A DNA stretch of 64,000 nt from positions 82,799 through 146,798 of the forward strand of contig CAMCGB010000006.1 in the NCBI GenBank assembly GCA_945874355.1. Direction: 5' to 3'. Position numbers and translations under genes: made by a program. Below, in pieces: positions 25,850-34,451 of the stretch. The notes beneath the pieces were generated by a model. That model ran no database searches. It had not been told where the DNA came from and saw only the letters and a list, made by a program, of their open reading frames with translations. Position 1 is the first letter of the stretch, and each line of letters begins with the position of its first letter. This DNA comes from an uncultured Bacteroides sp. (GTDB taxonomy: Bacteria; Bacteroidota; Bacteroidia; Bacteroidales; UBA932).

Positions 25850-26734
25850 TTGAGAAGGCTGACGCTTTTTATTCTTCTTTTTGTATCCCTGAGCTTGGCT
25901 GCCCGGTCGGGAATTGAGGCCAGGAGTGCTTCCGCTACCCAGCTCGAAGAAGACCTCCGTTTCCTGACGGATTCCTCCCTTATCGGCGGCCGCGCCTGCG
26001 GCAGCGCTTCTGCCCAGAGTGCGGCGTTTTTCCTGCTGCGCCAGTTCCGCTCCGCCGGTCTGCGCACCACGGTCCAGAGTTTCGAGAGCGCCGGCAAGGC
26101 GTGCCACAACATCATCGCCGTCACTCCCGGCTGGTACCGCAAGTACATTCTGGTATCGGCATATTATGACGGCATAGGGACGCTTGGCGGGGAGTTTTAC
26201 CCCGGGGCCGACTCCAATTCTTCCGCTGTAGCCGCCCTCCTGGAGCTTTCGCGGGTGATGCCCATTTTCTGCAAGGGCGATACAGGGCTCATTTTTGTGG
26301 CTTTCGATGCACATAACACCGGGCTTACCGGTTCGCTGGAGTATGTCAAGGAGTACCTTGGAGAGTACAGGCTCTCGCTTATGGTCAATCTCGATATCCT
26401 CGGCTCTTCGCTCGTGCCCCTTCATAAGGACAGGCCCGAGTACCTGATTGCCCTGGGAGGACTCCAGCACTGTTTCTCCCTTGAGAGGGTAAACCGTTCC
26501 TACGGGCTGGATTTGAGTTACGACTACTACGGAAGCTCCAACTTCACTGACCTTTTCTACCGCAAGATTTCGGACCAGCGGCATTTTCTCGAGAGGGGAG
26601 TGCCCTGCATTATGTTCACCTCGGGTATAACACTGAACACCAACAGGACTACCGACACCCTCGCGAGCCTTGATATTCCCTTGCTGCACAAGCGTATATG
26701 CTTCATCCGGGACTTCCTGCGGACTCAACTTTAA
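25850..26734 (+). CDS. Secreted M28-fold peptidase homologue, probably catalytically inactive
   Basis: A signal peptide (RRLTLFILLFVSLSLA) is followed by an M28 zinc-peptidase fold; alignment by eye to the family is clear over about residues 85-285. Key residues have changed: the metal His of AHYD is Tyr105, the second Asp of GADDN is Ser122, the catalytic and metal Glu-Glu pair is His155-Asn156, and the late metal His is Asn264; only Asp121 and Asp182 remain. The frame is intact, so this looks like a maintained pseudo-enzyme. The start is TTG 25850, since no ATG or GTG gives the signal peptide. It is followed after 11 bases by uxuA. Confidence 0.8.
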   Translation: MRRLTLFILLFVSLSLAARSGIEARSASATQLEEDLRFLTDSSLIGGRACGSASAQSAAFFLLRQFRSAGLRTTVQSFESAGKACHNIIAVTPGWYRKYILVSAYYDGIGTLGGEFYPGADSNSSAVAALLELSRVMPIFCKGDTGLIFVAFDAHNTGLTGSLEYVKEYLGEYRLSLMVNLDILGSSLVPLHKDRPEYLIALGGLQHCFSLERVNRSYGLDLSYDYYGSSNFTDLFYRKISDQRHFLERGVPCIMFTSGITLNTNRTTDTLASLDIPLLHKRICFIRDFLRTQL

Positions 26735-26745
26735 ACTCTATAACA

Positions 26746-27936
26746 ATGCTTAATACCTGGAGATGGTTCGGCCCCAAAGACAAGATAACTCTGGATATGC
26801 TTGTCCAGATAGGTGTGCAGGGTATAGTGACTTCGCTCTATGACATCCCTGCGGGAGAAGTGTGGAGCGTGGAAAGAATTTCAGAACTCAAATCCTTGAT
26901 AGAGTCCCAAGGCCTCAAATGGTCAGTGGTGGAGAGCCTTCCCGTGAGCGAAGCCATAAAATACGCGGGTGCTGAGAGGGACCGCTTGATAGACAATTAT
27001 ATACAGAGTCTGGAGAATCTCGGAAAGTGCGGAATTAGGACGGTCTGCTACAACTTTATGCCGGTGATAGACTGGGTGCGGACTGACCTTAAACGCCCTA
27101 TGCCGGACGGAACTTCGGCTTTGTACTTCGATTATTCCCGTCTTGCGTATTTTGACATCAGGGTGCTCGGGAGGAAAGATGCCGCCAGGGATTACCCGGA
27201 TTATGTACTGGCGAAGCTTCCTGGTCTCGACAGGACTATGACTGCGGAGGATATTCATTCTCTGGTCGATACTATAATCGTCAAGACTCAGGGCTTTATC
27301 TGCGGCAATATTTCTGAAGGGGATGCGGCTCCGTTGGAGCATTTCCGCTCTCTCCTTTCGCTCTACGACGGGGTCACAAAGGATGATCTGAGGGCAAATC
27401 TGGTCTATTTCCTGAAGGCTATAATGCCGGTGTGCGGGAGCTACGGGATAGATATGTGCATCCATCCCGACGATCCTCCTATGCCTGTATTCGGTCTGCC
27501 GCGAATAGTATGCAATGCCGAGGATATACGCTATATCCTTGATTCTGTGGATAATCCTCATAATGGACTGACTTTCTGTGCGGGTTCGCTTTCGGCAGGG
27601 GCTCATAATGATGTCGAGGCCATGGCCCGCGAATTCGCTTCGCGAAGCCGCTTTGTGCACCTTCGCACCTGCGCTCTTCTTCCGGATGGCGATTTTGTGG
27701 AGGCACCCCACGTGGACGGCAGGGTGAATCTGGTGGAACTGTTGCGCATCTTCAGGCGGCAGGACCCTTCGCTTCCTATGAGAGTGGACCACGGGCGCGA
27801 TATGCTGTCGGACTCCGTTTCGGGCTATAATCCGGGCTATGGTTTTTATGGGCGTATGTTTGCTCTGGCGCAGGTAGAGGGGATGATGTGTGCGGTGGAG
27901 TCTCTGGATGGAGATGAGAATGTAAAAATAATATAA
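26746..27936 (+). CDS. uxuA: Mannonate dehydratase
   Basis: Dehydrates D-mannonate to 2-keto-3-deoxygluconate in glucuronate catabolism. The N-terminus NTWRWFGPKDKITLDMLVQI and IPAGEVWSVERI match UxuA. Metal-binding segments are DMCIHPDDPPMPVFGLPRI, HLRTC and MRVDHGRDM. The open frame begins at 26698, but ATG 26746 is the family start and gives 396 residues. The SDR after it probably supplies D-mannonate from fructuronate. Uronate isomerase and KDG kinase are not in the window. Confidence 0.95.
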   Translation: MLNTWRWFGPKDKITLDMLVQIGVQGIVTSLYDIPAGEVWSVERISELKSLIESQGLKWSVVESLPVSEAIKYAGAERDRLIDNYIQSLENLGKCGIRTVCYNFMPVIDWVRTDLKRPMPDGTSALYFDYSRLAYFDIRVLGRKDAARDYPDYVLAKLPGLDRTMTAEDIHSLVDTIIVKTQGFICGNISEGDAAPLEHFRSLLSLYDGVTKDDLRANLVYFLKAIMPVCGSYGIDMCIHPDDPPMPVFGLPRIVCNAEDIRYILDSVDNPHNGLTFCAGSLSAGAHNDVEAMAREFASRSRFVHLRTCALLPDGDFVEAPHVDGRVNLVELLRIFRRQDPSLPMRVDHGRDMLSDSVSGYNPGYGFYGRMFALAQVEGMMCAVESLDGDENVKII

Positions 27937-27941
27937 AAGTT

Positions 27942-28757
27942 ATGAATGAAATGTTTTCCGTAGCCGGCAAGGTGGCTGTAATCAGCGGCGCTGCCGGTGT
28001 TCTGGGCGGATCACTAGCCCGGCATTTTGCTTCGCAGGGCGCTGATGTGGTTGGACTGGTGCACAGGACGGAGCAGGTTTCTGAGACTCTTGAATCGCTC
28101 CAGGCCTGCGGAGGCAATCCTCAGGTATATGAGTGCAATGTTATGGATGCGGAGTCGCTGAAGGCTATAGCCTCCAGCGTGAAGGATAGCTATGGGAAGG
28201 TGGATATTCTCATCAATGTGGCTGGCGGCAATGTAAAGGGAGCCAATGTGATGCCGGACCAGAATTTCTGGGATATGAAGCTCGAAGACTGGACCAAGGT
28301 GCTGGATTTGAATCTGAACGGAACTGTTTATCCCTGTTATGTGTTTTCGGAAATATTTGCTGCTCAAGGATTTGGCTGCATATTGAACATATCATCGATG
28401 GCGGCTTATGATGCGCTGACCAGGGTTGCCGGATACGGCGCTGCCAAGGAGGGTGTTTCGAATTTTACGCGTTGGCTTTCGGCTGAGCTGGCTATCAAGT
28501 ACGGAGACAAGATTAGGGTGAATGCGCTTGCTCCTGGATTTTTCATCGGAAAGCAGAACCGTGCGGCGCTGCTCAATGAGGACGGGAGTCTTACTGAGCG
28601 TTCGGTCAAAGTGATAGCTAAGACTCCGATGCGGCGTTTCGGCGATCTGACTGAGCTTAATGGCGCGGCGCAGTTCCTCTGCAGCGATGCGGCCAGCTTT
28701 GTGACCGGAGTGGTGCTTCCTGTCGACGGCGGCTTCAGCTCTTTCAGCGGCGTCTAG
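27942..28757 (+). CDS. SDR oxidoreductase, probable D-mannonate oxidoreductase (fructuronate reductase)
   Basis: A classical short-chain dehydrogenase: the NAD(P)-binding GAAGVLGGSLARHFA is at about residues 15-29, NVAGG in the middle, then the Ser-Tyr-Lys active site (NISSMAAYD, YGAAKEG), and a C-terminal VTGVVLPVDGGFSSF. SDRs placed directly after uxuA in Bacteroidota and Bacillus reduce fructuronate to mannonate, replacing the unrelated E. coli UxuB; the role here is inferred from the 5-base gap to uxuA. It ends before a bidirectional hairpin terminator shared with tRNA-Arg. Confidence 0.85.
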   Translation: MNEMFSVAGKVAVISGAAGVLGGSLARHFASQGADVVGLVHRTEQVSETLESLQACGGNPQVYECNVMDAESLKAIASSVKDSYGKVDILINVAGGNVKGANVMPDQNFWDMKLEDWTKVLDLNLNGTVYPCYVFSEIFAAQGFGCILNISSMAAYDALTRVAGYGAAKEGVSNFTRWLSAELAIKYGDKIRVNALAPGFFIGKQNRAALLNEDGSLTERSVKVIAKTPMRRFGDLTELNGAAQFLCSDAASFVTGVVLPVDGGFSSFSGV

Positions 28758-28813
28758 CCTGCCTCAATCGGCCGTCCCGTGGAGAAATCTGTAACGGCGG
28801 AACGGAGGGGATA

Positions 28814-28846
28814 CAAGAAACCCGCTGATAATCAGCGGGTTCTTTG
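28814..28846. terminator. Bidirectional hairpin terminator between the SDR gene and tRNA-Arg
   Basis: ACCCGCTG (28820-28827) pairs with CAGCGGGT (28833-28840) around a 5-base loop. On the minus strand the stem is followed by TTTCTTGT, downstream of the tRNA; on the plus strand by TCTTTGT, downstream of the uxuA operon. Confidence 0.75.
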
Positions 28847-28920
28847 TGACGCCTGCAGGATTCAAACCTGCGACCTTTTGATCCGTAGTCAAATGCTCTA
28901 TTCAGCTGAGCTAAGGCGCC
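28847..28920 (-). tRNA. tRNA-Arg (anticodon ACG)
   Basis: A full cloverleaf on the minus strand. The acceptor 5' GGCGCCT pairs with AGGCGTC (one G-U), the D-arm is GCTCAGCTGAATAGAGC, the anticodon stem TTTGA/TCAAA encloses the loop CTACGGA giving ACG, and the T-arm is GCAGG-TTTGAATC-CTGCA. The discriminator is A and CCA is not encoded. It lies just downstream of rplS. Confidence 0.96.
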
Positions 28921-28978
28921 ATTATTAACCGGACTGAAGTCAAAGCATCGCTGCAAGCCTTCAGCGCCCCGGCTTTAA

Positions 28979-29359
28979 CTAAGCAACTTCCTCCTTTGCG
29001 ACGTTGCGCTTGGCTTCCTTGATGCGAGCCTTCTTACCGGAGAGGTTGCGGAGGTAGAAGATGCGTGCACGACGCACTTTACCGACTTTGTTGAGCTCTA
29101 TCTTCTCGATTGAGGGAGACTCGTAGGGGAAAATCCTCTCGACACCCACTCCGTTGGAGACTTTTCTGATGGTGAAGGTCCTTGTGTAAGGAGTAGCTCC
29201 ACAAATCTGAATAACCACACCGCGGAAGCTCTGGAGTCTGAACTTGTCGCCTTCCTTAATCTTATAGGTTACGGTGATTGTGTCACCGGCCTTGAACTCA
29301 GGGTAGCTGGCAGCTTTGTTCTCTGAGAAAGACTGCTCAACCAGTTTGATATAATCCAT
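28979..29359 (-). CDS. rplS: 50S ribosomal protein L19
   Basis: Sits at the 30S-50S interface. The 126 residues show the family core: [45 protein letters not shown] and [22 protein letters not shown] at 29359. It has its own full promoter (29427-29456) with a leader of about 60-70 bases and may read through into tRNA-Arg, about 58 bases downstream of its stop. Confidence 0.97.
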   Translation of the reverse strand: MDYIKLVEQSFSENKAASYPEFKAGDTITVTYKIKEGDKFRLQSFRGVVIQICGATPYTRTFTIRKVSNGVGVERIFPYESPSIEKIELNKVGKVRRARIFYLRNLSGKKARIKEAKRNVAKEEVA

Positions 29360-29426
29360 AATTGTCTTATGTGTTAAATCGCAGCGTCATCAAACCGTCT
29401 GAAGAGAGGCTGCCTTTTCGGGACTG

Positions 29427-29456
29427 CAAATATAGCAACAATTTTTATCAAAACAA
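29427..29456 (-). promoter_or_regulatory. Bacteroidota-type promoter for rplS
   Basis: Minus strand: TTG (29456-29454), 19 bases, TATATTTG (29434-29427), a full consensus match just downstream of dnaJ. Confidence 0.78.
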
Positions 29457-29463
29457 GCAATTC

Positions 29464-30624
29464 CTAGAAAAATTTGCTTTCTTTCTCAAAAAGTGCCCTG
29501 TCTTCCCTCGTCGGATCCGGCTTGAAGGATGAACTCTTGCTCATCGACTCGATAGCCTCCTTCTCGCTGCGCGACAGCTTATGGGGGATCCACACCAGTA
29601 TCTTCACATACAAATCGCCCCTTCCGTAGCCGTTCACGGAAGGCAGACCCTTGCCGCGGAGCTTCTCGACTGTGCCGCTCTGCGTGCCGGCTGGCAGCTT
29701 CAGGGTCTGGGGTCCGTCGAGGCAGGGTATCTCTATCTGGGTTCCGAGCATGGCATCGGTGACGCTGATGACCCTGGTATAGAACAGGTTCACTCCGTCC
29801 CTTTTGAACCTCGGGTGGGCGATTTCCTCAATCTGCACATACAGATCTCCGTTCACGCCTCCGTTCCTTCCGCTGTTGCCCTGGCCTCTGACAGGTATCT
29901 GCATACCGTGCTCCACGCCTGCGGGAATGTTGATGCTCAGAGTCTGCCTCTGCCTCTCCACTCCGCTCCCGTGGCAGCGGTAGCAGGGGTTGTTTATGAT
30001 TTTACCCGTTCCGTGGCAGTTGGGGCATTCCGAATATGTATAGCTGCGGGCGAACATGAAGCTGGACTCGTGACGCACCTGGCCGCTGCCGTTGCAGGTA
30101 GGGCAGGTCCTGATGTCGGACTCGTTCTTCGTACCCTTTCCTCCGCACTCGCTGCAGGCTACATACCTGTCCACAGTTATGTCCTTCTTGCAGCCCGAAG
30201 CGATTTCCTCGAGGGTAAGCTGAACCTTGACGTAAAGGTCGTCGCCCCTCACGGCCCCGCTGCGGGACGACCCTCCGGAAGAAAAATCGTCGAAACCGCC
30301 GCCTGTGAAGCCGCGGAAGATGTTGTTGAACAGGTCGCTGAACGAGCCGAAGCCCTGGCTCCAGTCCTGGCCTGCAGCTCCGTCCACTCCGGCAAATCCG
30401 AACTGGTCGTACTTAGCCTTCTTGTCGGGATCGCTGAGCACGGAATAGGCCTCCGAAGCCTCCTTGAAGTTCTCCTCGGCCGTCTTCTTCTCCTGCTCCG
30501 TACCGTTTACCCAGCGGTCCGGATGCCACTTCAAGGCCGCTTTTCTATAGGCGGCCTTGATATCGTCGGCACTGGCACTCTTGCCTATGCCCAACACTTC
30601 ATAATAATCTCTCTTTTCTGCCAT
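29464..30624 (-). CDS. dnaJ: Chaperone DnaJ (Hsp40)
   Basis: A co-chaperone that stimulates DnaK. The J domain is at about 1-75 with the HPD triad (KWHPDRW). It is followed by a Gly/Phe-rich segment, a zinc domain with four CxxCxGxG motifs (CSECGGKG, CPTCNGSG, CPNCHGTG, CYRCHGSG), and the two C-terminal beta domains. Length 386 aa is normal. It lies 17 bases after grpE in a grpE-dnaJ operon; dnaK is not in the window. Confidence 0.97.
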   Translation of the reverse strand: MAEKRDYYEVLGIGKSASADDIKAAYRKAALKWHPDRWVNGTEQEKKTAEENFKEASEAYSVLSDPDKKAKYDQFGFAGVDGAAGQDWSQGFGSFSDLFNNIFRGFTGGGFDDFSSGGSSRSGAVRGDDLYVKVQLTLEEIASGCKKDITVDRYVACSECGGKGTKNESDIRTCPTCNGSGQVRHESSFMFARSYTYSECPNCHGTGKIINNPCYRCHGSGVERQRQTLSINIPAGVEHGMQIPVRGQGNSGRNGGVNGDLYVQIEEIAHPRFKRDGVNLFYTRVISVTDAMLGTQIEIPCLDGPQTLKLPAGTQSGTVEKLRGKGLPSVNGYGRGDLYVKILVWIPHKLSRSEKEAIESMSKSSSFKPDPTREDRALFEKESKFF

Positions 30625-30641
30625 AATCTACTTTTGCTCCA

Positions 30642-31241
30642 TTAGGCTCCGACCACGACTTTAGCGTATCTGAGAACTTTGCCGTTATAGGTGTAACCGG
30701 TCTGCACCACATCGATCACCTTACCCTTCATCTCCTCGTCGCTGACGGGGAACTGGGTCACCGCTTCGTGGAAGTCAGTATTGAACTCCTCGCCTTTGGC
30801 CTCGATGACAGCGAGCCCACGGCCCTTGAGATAGTCCATCAACTTGGTGTATATCAGAGTAGTGCCTTCCCTGGCTGCATCATCCGACGACTTCTGGAGA
30901 ATCTGAAGGGCTCTCTCGCAGTCGTCAAGGATGGGAAGCAGACCCTTGATGGTGTCCGCAGCCGCACTGGCGACCAGGCTGAGCCTCTCCTCGGAGGAGC
31001 GCCTGCGGAAAGTTTCGAACTCCGCCATCAGCCTCAGATAGTCGTCCTTCTCCTTGGACAATTTGTCAGACAACTCCTCAAGCTGCTTTTTCAGCTGCTC
31101 TTCCTTTTTATTCTTTTTCTTCTTGTCATCCTTGACTTCAGAAGTGCCTTCGCCCTGCTTCCGGGCTTCATTAGTCTCTACATCAGTTACTTCAGCCTCC
31201 TTGGAAGACTGCTCTTTTTCTATTTTTTCGTTCTGAGCCAT
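30642..31241 (-). CDS. grpE: Nucleotide exchange factor GrpE
   Basis: Releases ADP from DnaK. A charged, low-complexity N-terminal extension (about 1-60, Lys/Glu rich) is followed by a long coiled coil and the C-terminal GrpE beta domain, ending KVLRYAKVVVGA with the typical FNTDFHEAV and VVQTGYTYNGKVLR. The open frame continues upstream to 31292, but ATG 31241 (MAQNEKIEKEQ) is the sensible start, giving 199 residues. No consensus Bacteroidota -7 box is present upstream; instead there are two palindromes (see separate entries). Confidence 0.93.
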   Translation of the reverse strand: MAQNEKIEKEQSSKEAEVTDVETNEARKQGEGTSEVKDDKKKKNKKEEQLKKQLEELSDKLSKEKDDYLRLMAEFETFRRRSSEERLSLVASAAADTIKGLLPILDDCERALQILQKSSDDAAREGTTLIYTKLMDYLKGRGLAVIEAKGEEFNTDFHEAVTQFPVSDEEMKGKVIDVVQTGYTYNGKVLRYAKVVVGA

Positions 31242-31261
31242 ATTTCTTATTTTTATTATCC

Positions 31262-31280
31262 GTTTGTCTAGGGGACAAAC
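31262..31280. promoter_or_regulatory. Palindrome in the grpE leader
   Basis: GTTTGTC (31262-31268), a 5-base spacer, and GACAAAC (31274-31280) form a perfect 7-base inverted repeat about 20 bases before the grpE ATG. It could be an operator or a leader hairpin. Confidence 0.4.
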
Positions 31281-31309
31281 TTCAAAAGCCAAGCCAGCAC
31301 ATCTGACGC

Positions 31310-31322
31310 TGACAATATGTCA
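31310..31322. promoter_or_regulatory. TGACA-N3-TGTCA palindrome upstream of grpE-dnaJ
   Basis: TGACA-ATA-TGTCA, extended by C and G to a 15-base palindrome (31309-31323), lies 69 bases before the grpE ATG and just after the trkA stop. The same palindrome with a different 3-base spacer lies upstream of lon, the other classical heat-shock gene in the window. A shared stress operator is inferred. Confidence 0.5.
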
Positions 31323-31327
31323 GAAGC

Positions 31328-32689
31328 CTATTTGAAGAAGCGGTCAATCTCCTTGATGCACTCAGGCTTGGAGAATATGGCCACCCTGTCGTAAGGCTCT
31401 ATAACCGTATCTCCCACCGCAATCATCGCCTCGTTGCTGCGGATTACGCCTCCAATGATGGCATCCTGAGGGAAGTCCAGGTCCTTGATGGGCCCCTTTG
31501 TGATGGCGCTGCCGGGGGCGACTGTGTACTCCATCACCTCGGCATTGGTGCCTGCCATATACCTCACTATCCTTGCCTTTCCGGACAGGGTCAGCCGGAA
31601 GATCCTTCCTGCGGTGAGCAGTTTTTTGTTTATGACGCTGTCCACACCCATCTCCTCTGCTATCCTTATATATTCTATGTTCTCGACTTCGGCCACAGTC
31701 CTTGCTACCCCGAACTTCTTTGCCACCACGCACGACAGCACATTGCTCTCGTCATTGCTGCTCAGGGCTATGAAGGCATCGTACTGCGGAAGACCTTCCT
31801 CAAACAGAAAGTCCGAGTTACGTCCGTCCCCGTGAACCACCTCCACGCTGTCAGGCAGAATCTCCGACAGGACTATGCATCTGTCCCTGTCCTTCTCGAC
31901 CAGCTTGACGCTGAGCCCGGCCTGCGCGAGCGAAGAGGCGAGCATCTGGGCTATCTGGCTCCCGCCCACGATGAAAGCGCTGGAAATGTTGATGTTGCTC
32001 TTTCCGAACAGGGTGTTCAGGCTCTGGACTCCTTCGCGTTTCGAGATGGTGAACACCAGATCGCCGAACTGGAACTTCGTGTCCAGCTTCGGGATTATGG
32101 TCTTGTCGTCGCGGCTGAGCGCTATGATGCGGAACTGCGACAGGACTCCGGCCTCAAGCGGCTTGATGACTTCCGAGAGCTTCAGGTCCAGGACGGGGGA
32201 GTCCTCGTTCAGCTTGAAAACGCCGATCTGCAGCTTGCCGCGCGCGAACTCCATAGTGTCCGAGGTGGAGTTGTGCTTGAGGAAATCGATGATTTCGTCG
32301 GCCGCAGTCCTTTCTGGATAGAGCAGCAGGTCTATACCCAACTCCTTGTACAGCAGTTTGTTCTCGGCGGCAAGACAGTCCTCGTCGTTGATTCGGGCTA
32401 TCACTTTCTTCGCCCCCAGCCTTTTGGCGAGCAGGGCGCTGACGATGTTGATTTCCTGATTGACTTTAGGGTACACGGCTATGAACAGGTCTGCATCGGC
32501 AACCCCCGAGTTTCGCAGCACCTTGATGGACGACGGACTGCCGCTGCAAGTCTCCACATCGGTATATGAGCCCAGCGCTGCGATGCGGCCCGCTTCGTCG
32601 TCGATGACCGTGACGTCGTTCGCTTCGTTGCGCAGCATTTTTGCAAGGTGAGAACCGACCTCACCGGCACCTGCAATAACGATTTTCAT
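31328..32689 (-). CDS. trkA: Trk potassium transporter regulatory subunit TrkA
   Basis: A cytoplasmic NAD-binding gating subunit for TrkH-type potassium channels. There are two RCK units. The first Rossmann fold has GAGEVGSHLAKML at residues 7-19 and an acidic VIDDEAGR. The second starts at about 230 with GGSQIAQMLASSLAQ and VEKDRDRC. Each is followed by a TrkA-C domain. Length 453 aa is typical. trkH, often adjacent in Bacteroidota, is not next to it. It is the last gene of the long lpxL-pepD-tldDE operon. Confidence 0.93.
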   Translation of the reverse strand: MKIVIAGAGEVGSHLAKMLRNEANDVTVIDDEAGRIAALGSYTDVETCSGSPSSIKVLRNSGVADADLFIAVYPKVNQEINIVSALLAKRLGAKKVIARINDEDCLAAENKLLYKELGIDLLLYPERTAADEIIDFLKHNSTSDTMEFARGKLQIGVFKLNEDSPVLDLKLSEVIKPLEAGVLSQFRIIALSRDDKTIIPKLDTKFQFGDLVFTISKREGVQSLNTLFGKSNINISSAFIVGGSQIAQMLASSLAQAGLSVKLVEKDRDRCIVLSEILPDSVEVVHGDGRNSDFLFEEGLPQYDAFIALSSNDESNVLSCVVAKKFGVARTVAEVENIEYIRIAEEMGVDSVINKKLLTAGRIFRLTLSGKARIVRYMAGTNAEVMEYTVAPGSAITKGPIKDLDFPQDAIIGGVIRSNEAMIAVGDTVIEPYDRVAIFSKPECIKEIDRFFK

Positions 32690-32704
32690 AAAAATATCGA
32701 ATTA

Positions 32705-33808
32705 TCACCATTTATCCATAAGAGCATCCAGATAACTGAACACTTTCCTTGCGCGGAGCGTTTTCTGCAGCACTATGCACACCGGGCTCAAAACTGCCCT
32801 GCGGCTCGGCTTCGGGCAGTCCCCTCCCTGTCTGGAAGAGGCCTCCCGATTGACTGATGGCCTTTGGTCCTTCAGGCTCCTATACTGCTTATGGGCTGAG
32901 AAGACAGCTTTGCAATACTCTTTCTTCCCGCCCAGAAGATACACCAGTGCGGCTCCCCCGTCCAGCAGATATCTGAAAGCAAAGATAAACTTTGACTTCA
33001 GGGCTCCGCAGCAGCGGGGCAGGTTCTTATTGAGCATCAGCAGGGAGTTGCGGAAATTGAGCATCAGCTTGAAAGGGGAGTCCTGCTTCAGGCTGCCGCC
33101 CCCTATATGATATATTATGCTGCGCGGCACGCAGCAAACCTTCCAACCCTCGAGCCCTGCCCGCCAGCAGAAATCTATCTCCTCCATATGGGCGAAAAAC
33201 CTCGGGTCCAAACCTCCCAGGGAGCGCCAGACGCTGGAGCGGACCATCATACAAGCCCCTGATATCCAAGTGACTTCATTATCGGAATCGAGATACTGCC
33301 CCTTGTCCTCGCAGGTCAGGGACATCACTCTTCCCCTGCAGAACGGGAAGCCGAAACGGTCGAGAAAACCTCCGGCGGCACCCGCGTACTCAAAGCTGGC
33401 GCTTCGCGAAAAAGTCCCGTCGCCCCTGCGCTCCAAAGCCCTCAGCACCGGGCCGCAAACTGCGCAGTCAGGATGGGCATCCATCCATTCCTCAAGCAGA
33501 AGCGACCAACCGGGCTCGAACTCTACGTCAGTATTCAGCAGGACCACATATTCCGGCGCGTCGCCGGAAGAAAGAATCAGGTCAAGGGCCTTGTTGTAAC
33601 CTCCGGTAAATCCGAGGTTTTCGCTGAAAGACAGCAGCCTTACCCAGGGGAAGTCGCGCTGCAGCGTGTCGAGCGAAGAGTCGGTGCTGCCGTTGTCCAC
33701 GACCCATATTCCGCAGCCGGCCTTCTTCTGCTCCTGCTCGCACAAAGGCAGCAGGGAGCGAAGATAAGGCTCTGTGTTCCAGTTGAGTATGACTATAGCT
33801 GTCTTCAT
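32705..33808 (-). CDS. Glycosyltransferase family 2 (rhamnosyltransferase-like)
   Basis: A GT-A fold transferase with N-terminal VILNWNTEPYLRSLLP, the nucleotide-binding VVDNGSTDSSLDTL, NLGFTGGYNKAL, the DxD-type motif in LLNTDVEFEP, and the acceptor-side EEIDFCWRAGLEGWKV, all typical of the GT2 subgroup that includes rhamnosyltransferases. The C-terminal about 60 residues are basic and Ser-rich. Sugar and acceptor cannot be told from sequence. It lies 6 bases after slyD and 15 before trkA. Confidence 0.88.
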   Translation of the reverse strand: MKTAIVILNWNTEPYLRSLLPLCEQEQKKAGCGIWVVDNGSTDSSLDTLQRDFPWVRLLSFSENLGFTGGYNKALDLILSSGDAPEYVVLLNTDVEFEPGWSLLLEEWMDAHPDCAVCGPVLRALERRGDGTFSRSASFEYAGAAGGFLDRFGFPFCRGRVMSLTCEDKGQYLDSDNEVTWISGACMMVRSSVWRSLGGLDPRFFAHMEEIDFCWRAGLEGWKVCCVPRSIIYHIGGGSLKQDSPFKLMLNFRNSLLMLNKNLPRCCGALKSKFIFAFRYLLDGGAALVYLLGGKKEYCKAVFSAHKQYRSLKDQRPSVNREASSRQGGDCPKPSRRAVLSPVCIVLQKTLRARKVFSYLDALMDKW

Positions 33809-33814
33809 TCTATG

Positions 33815-34417
33815 CTACTTGCCGCAGTGGCAGCCGCCCTCACCTTCTCCGCATCCGCATTCGCCTTCTCCGCAATTGCACTCACCCTCGCCGCAGTGGC
33901 ATCCGCCTTCGCCGCAATGGCATCCGCCCTGGGGGAGATACTCTCCGTGAAGGCCTTCCAAGAGCTCTTTCTCTGTGGCTTCACGCACCTTTTCGACTCT
34001 TCCGGTGAAGTGCAGGGTCTTGCCTGCCATAGGGTGGTTGAAGTCCATCACAACGCTGTCGGGGGTGATTTCCGCAACGGTTCCCTGGACTACCTGTCCT
34101 GCGGAGTTGAGCATAGGCAGGGTCCTTCCGACCACAAGCAGCTCCTCCATCAGTTTGCCGTCCACCTCGAAGGTGCTCTTCGGAAGGGTGACCTTGTACC
34201 TCTCGTCATACTCTCCGTAGCCTTCCTCGGCAGAAAGGGTGAACTCGAAAGTCTCGCCCTCAGTCTTGCCCTCCACTTCCTCCTCGAAACGGGGAAGAAG
34301 CATACCTGTGCCGTGGATGTACTCGAGAGGCTTCTCCGAGCCTGCCCTGTCTACGATTGCGCCCTCTACCTCCAGTTCATAACTGAGGGACGCTACTGTG
34401 CTTTTCTTGATTTCCAT
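33815..34417 (-). CDS. slyD: FKBP-type peptidyl-prolyl isomerase, SlyD-like, with Cys-rich metal tail
   Basis: A prolyl isomerase and chaperone. The FKBP domain is split by the insert-in-flap domain as in SlyD: LSYELEVEGAIVDRAG, YIHGTGMLLPRFEEEVEGK, GYGEYDERYKV, then NHPMAGKTLHF. Residues 164-200 form a tail of five repeats of the GGCHCGEG kind with 10 Cys and 3 His, a likely nickel or zinc binding region by analogy with the His/Cys-rich tail of E. coli SlyD. ATG 34417 (MEIKKSTVASLSYE) is the family start; the open frame before it overlaps tldE and is not used. Confidence 0.92.
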   Translation of the reverse strand: MEIKKSTVASLSYELEVEGAIVDRAGSEKPLEYIHGTGMLLPRFEEEVEGKTEGETFEFTLSAEEGYGEYDERYKVTLPKSTFEVDGKLMEELLVVGRTLPMLNSAGQVVQGTVAEITPDSVVMDFNHPMAGKTLHFTGRVEKVREATEKELLEGLHGEYLPQGGCHCGEGGCHCGEGECNCGEGECGCGEGEGGCHCGK

Positions 34418-34451
34418 ATTGTTGTCTGTATTTAAAATTACTATCCGGTAC

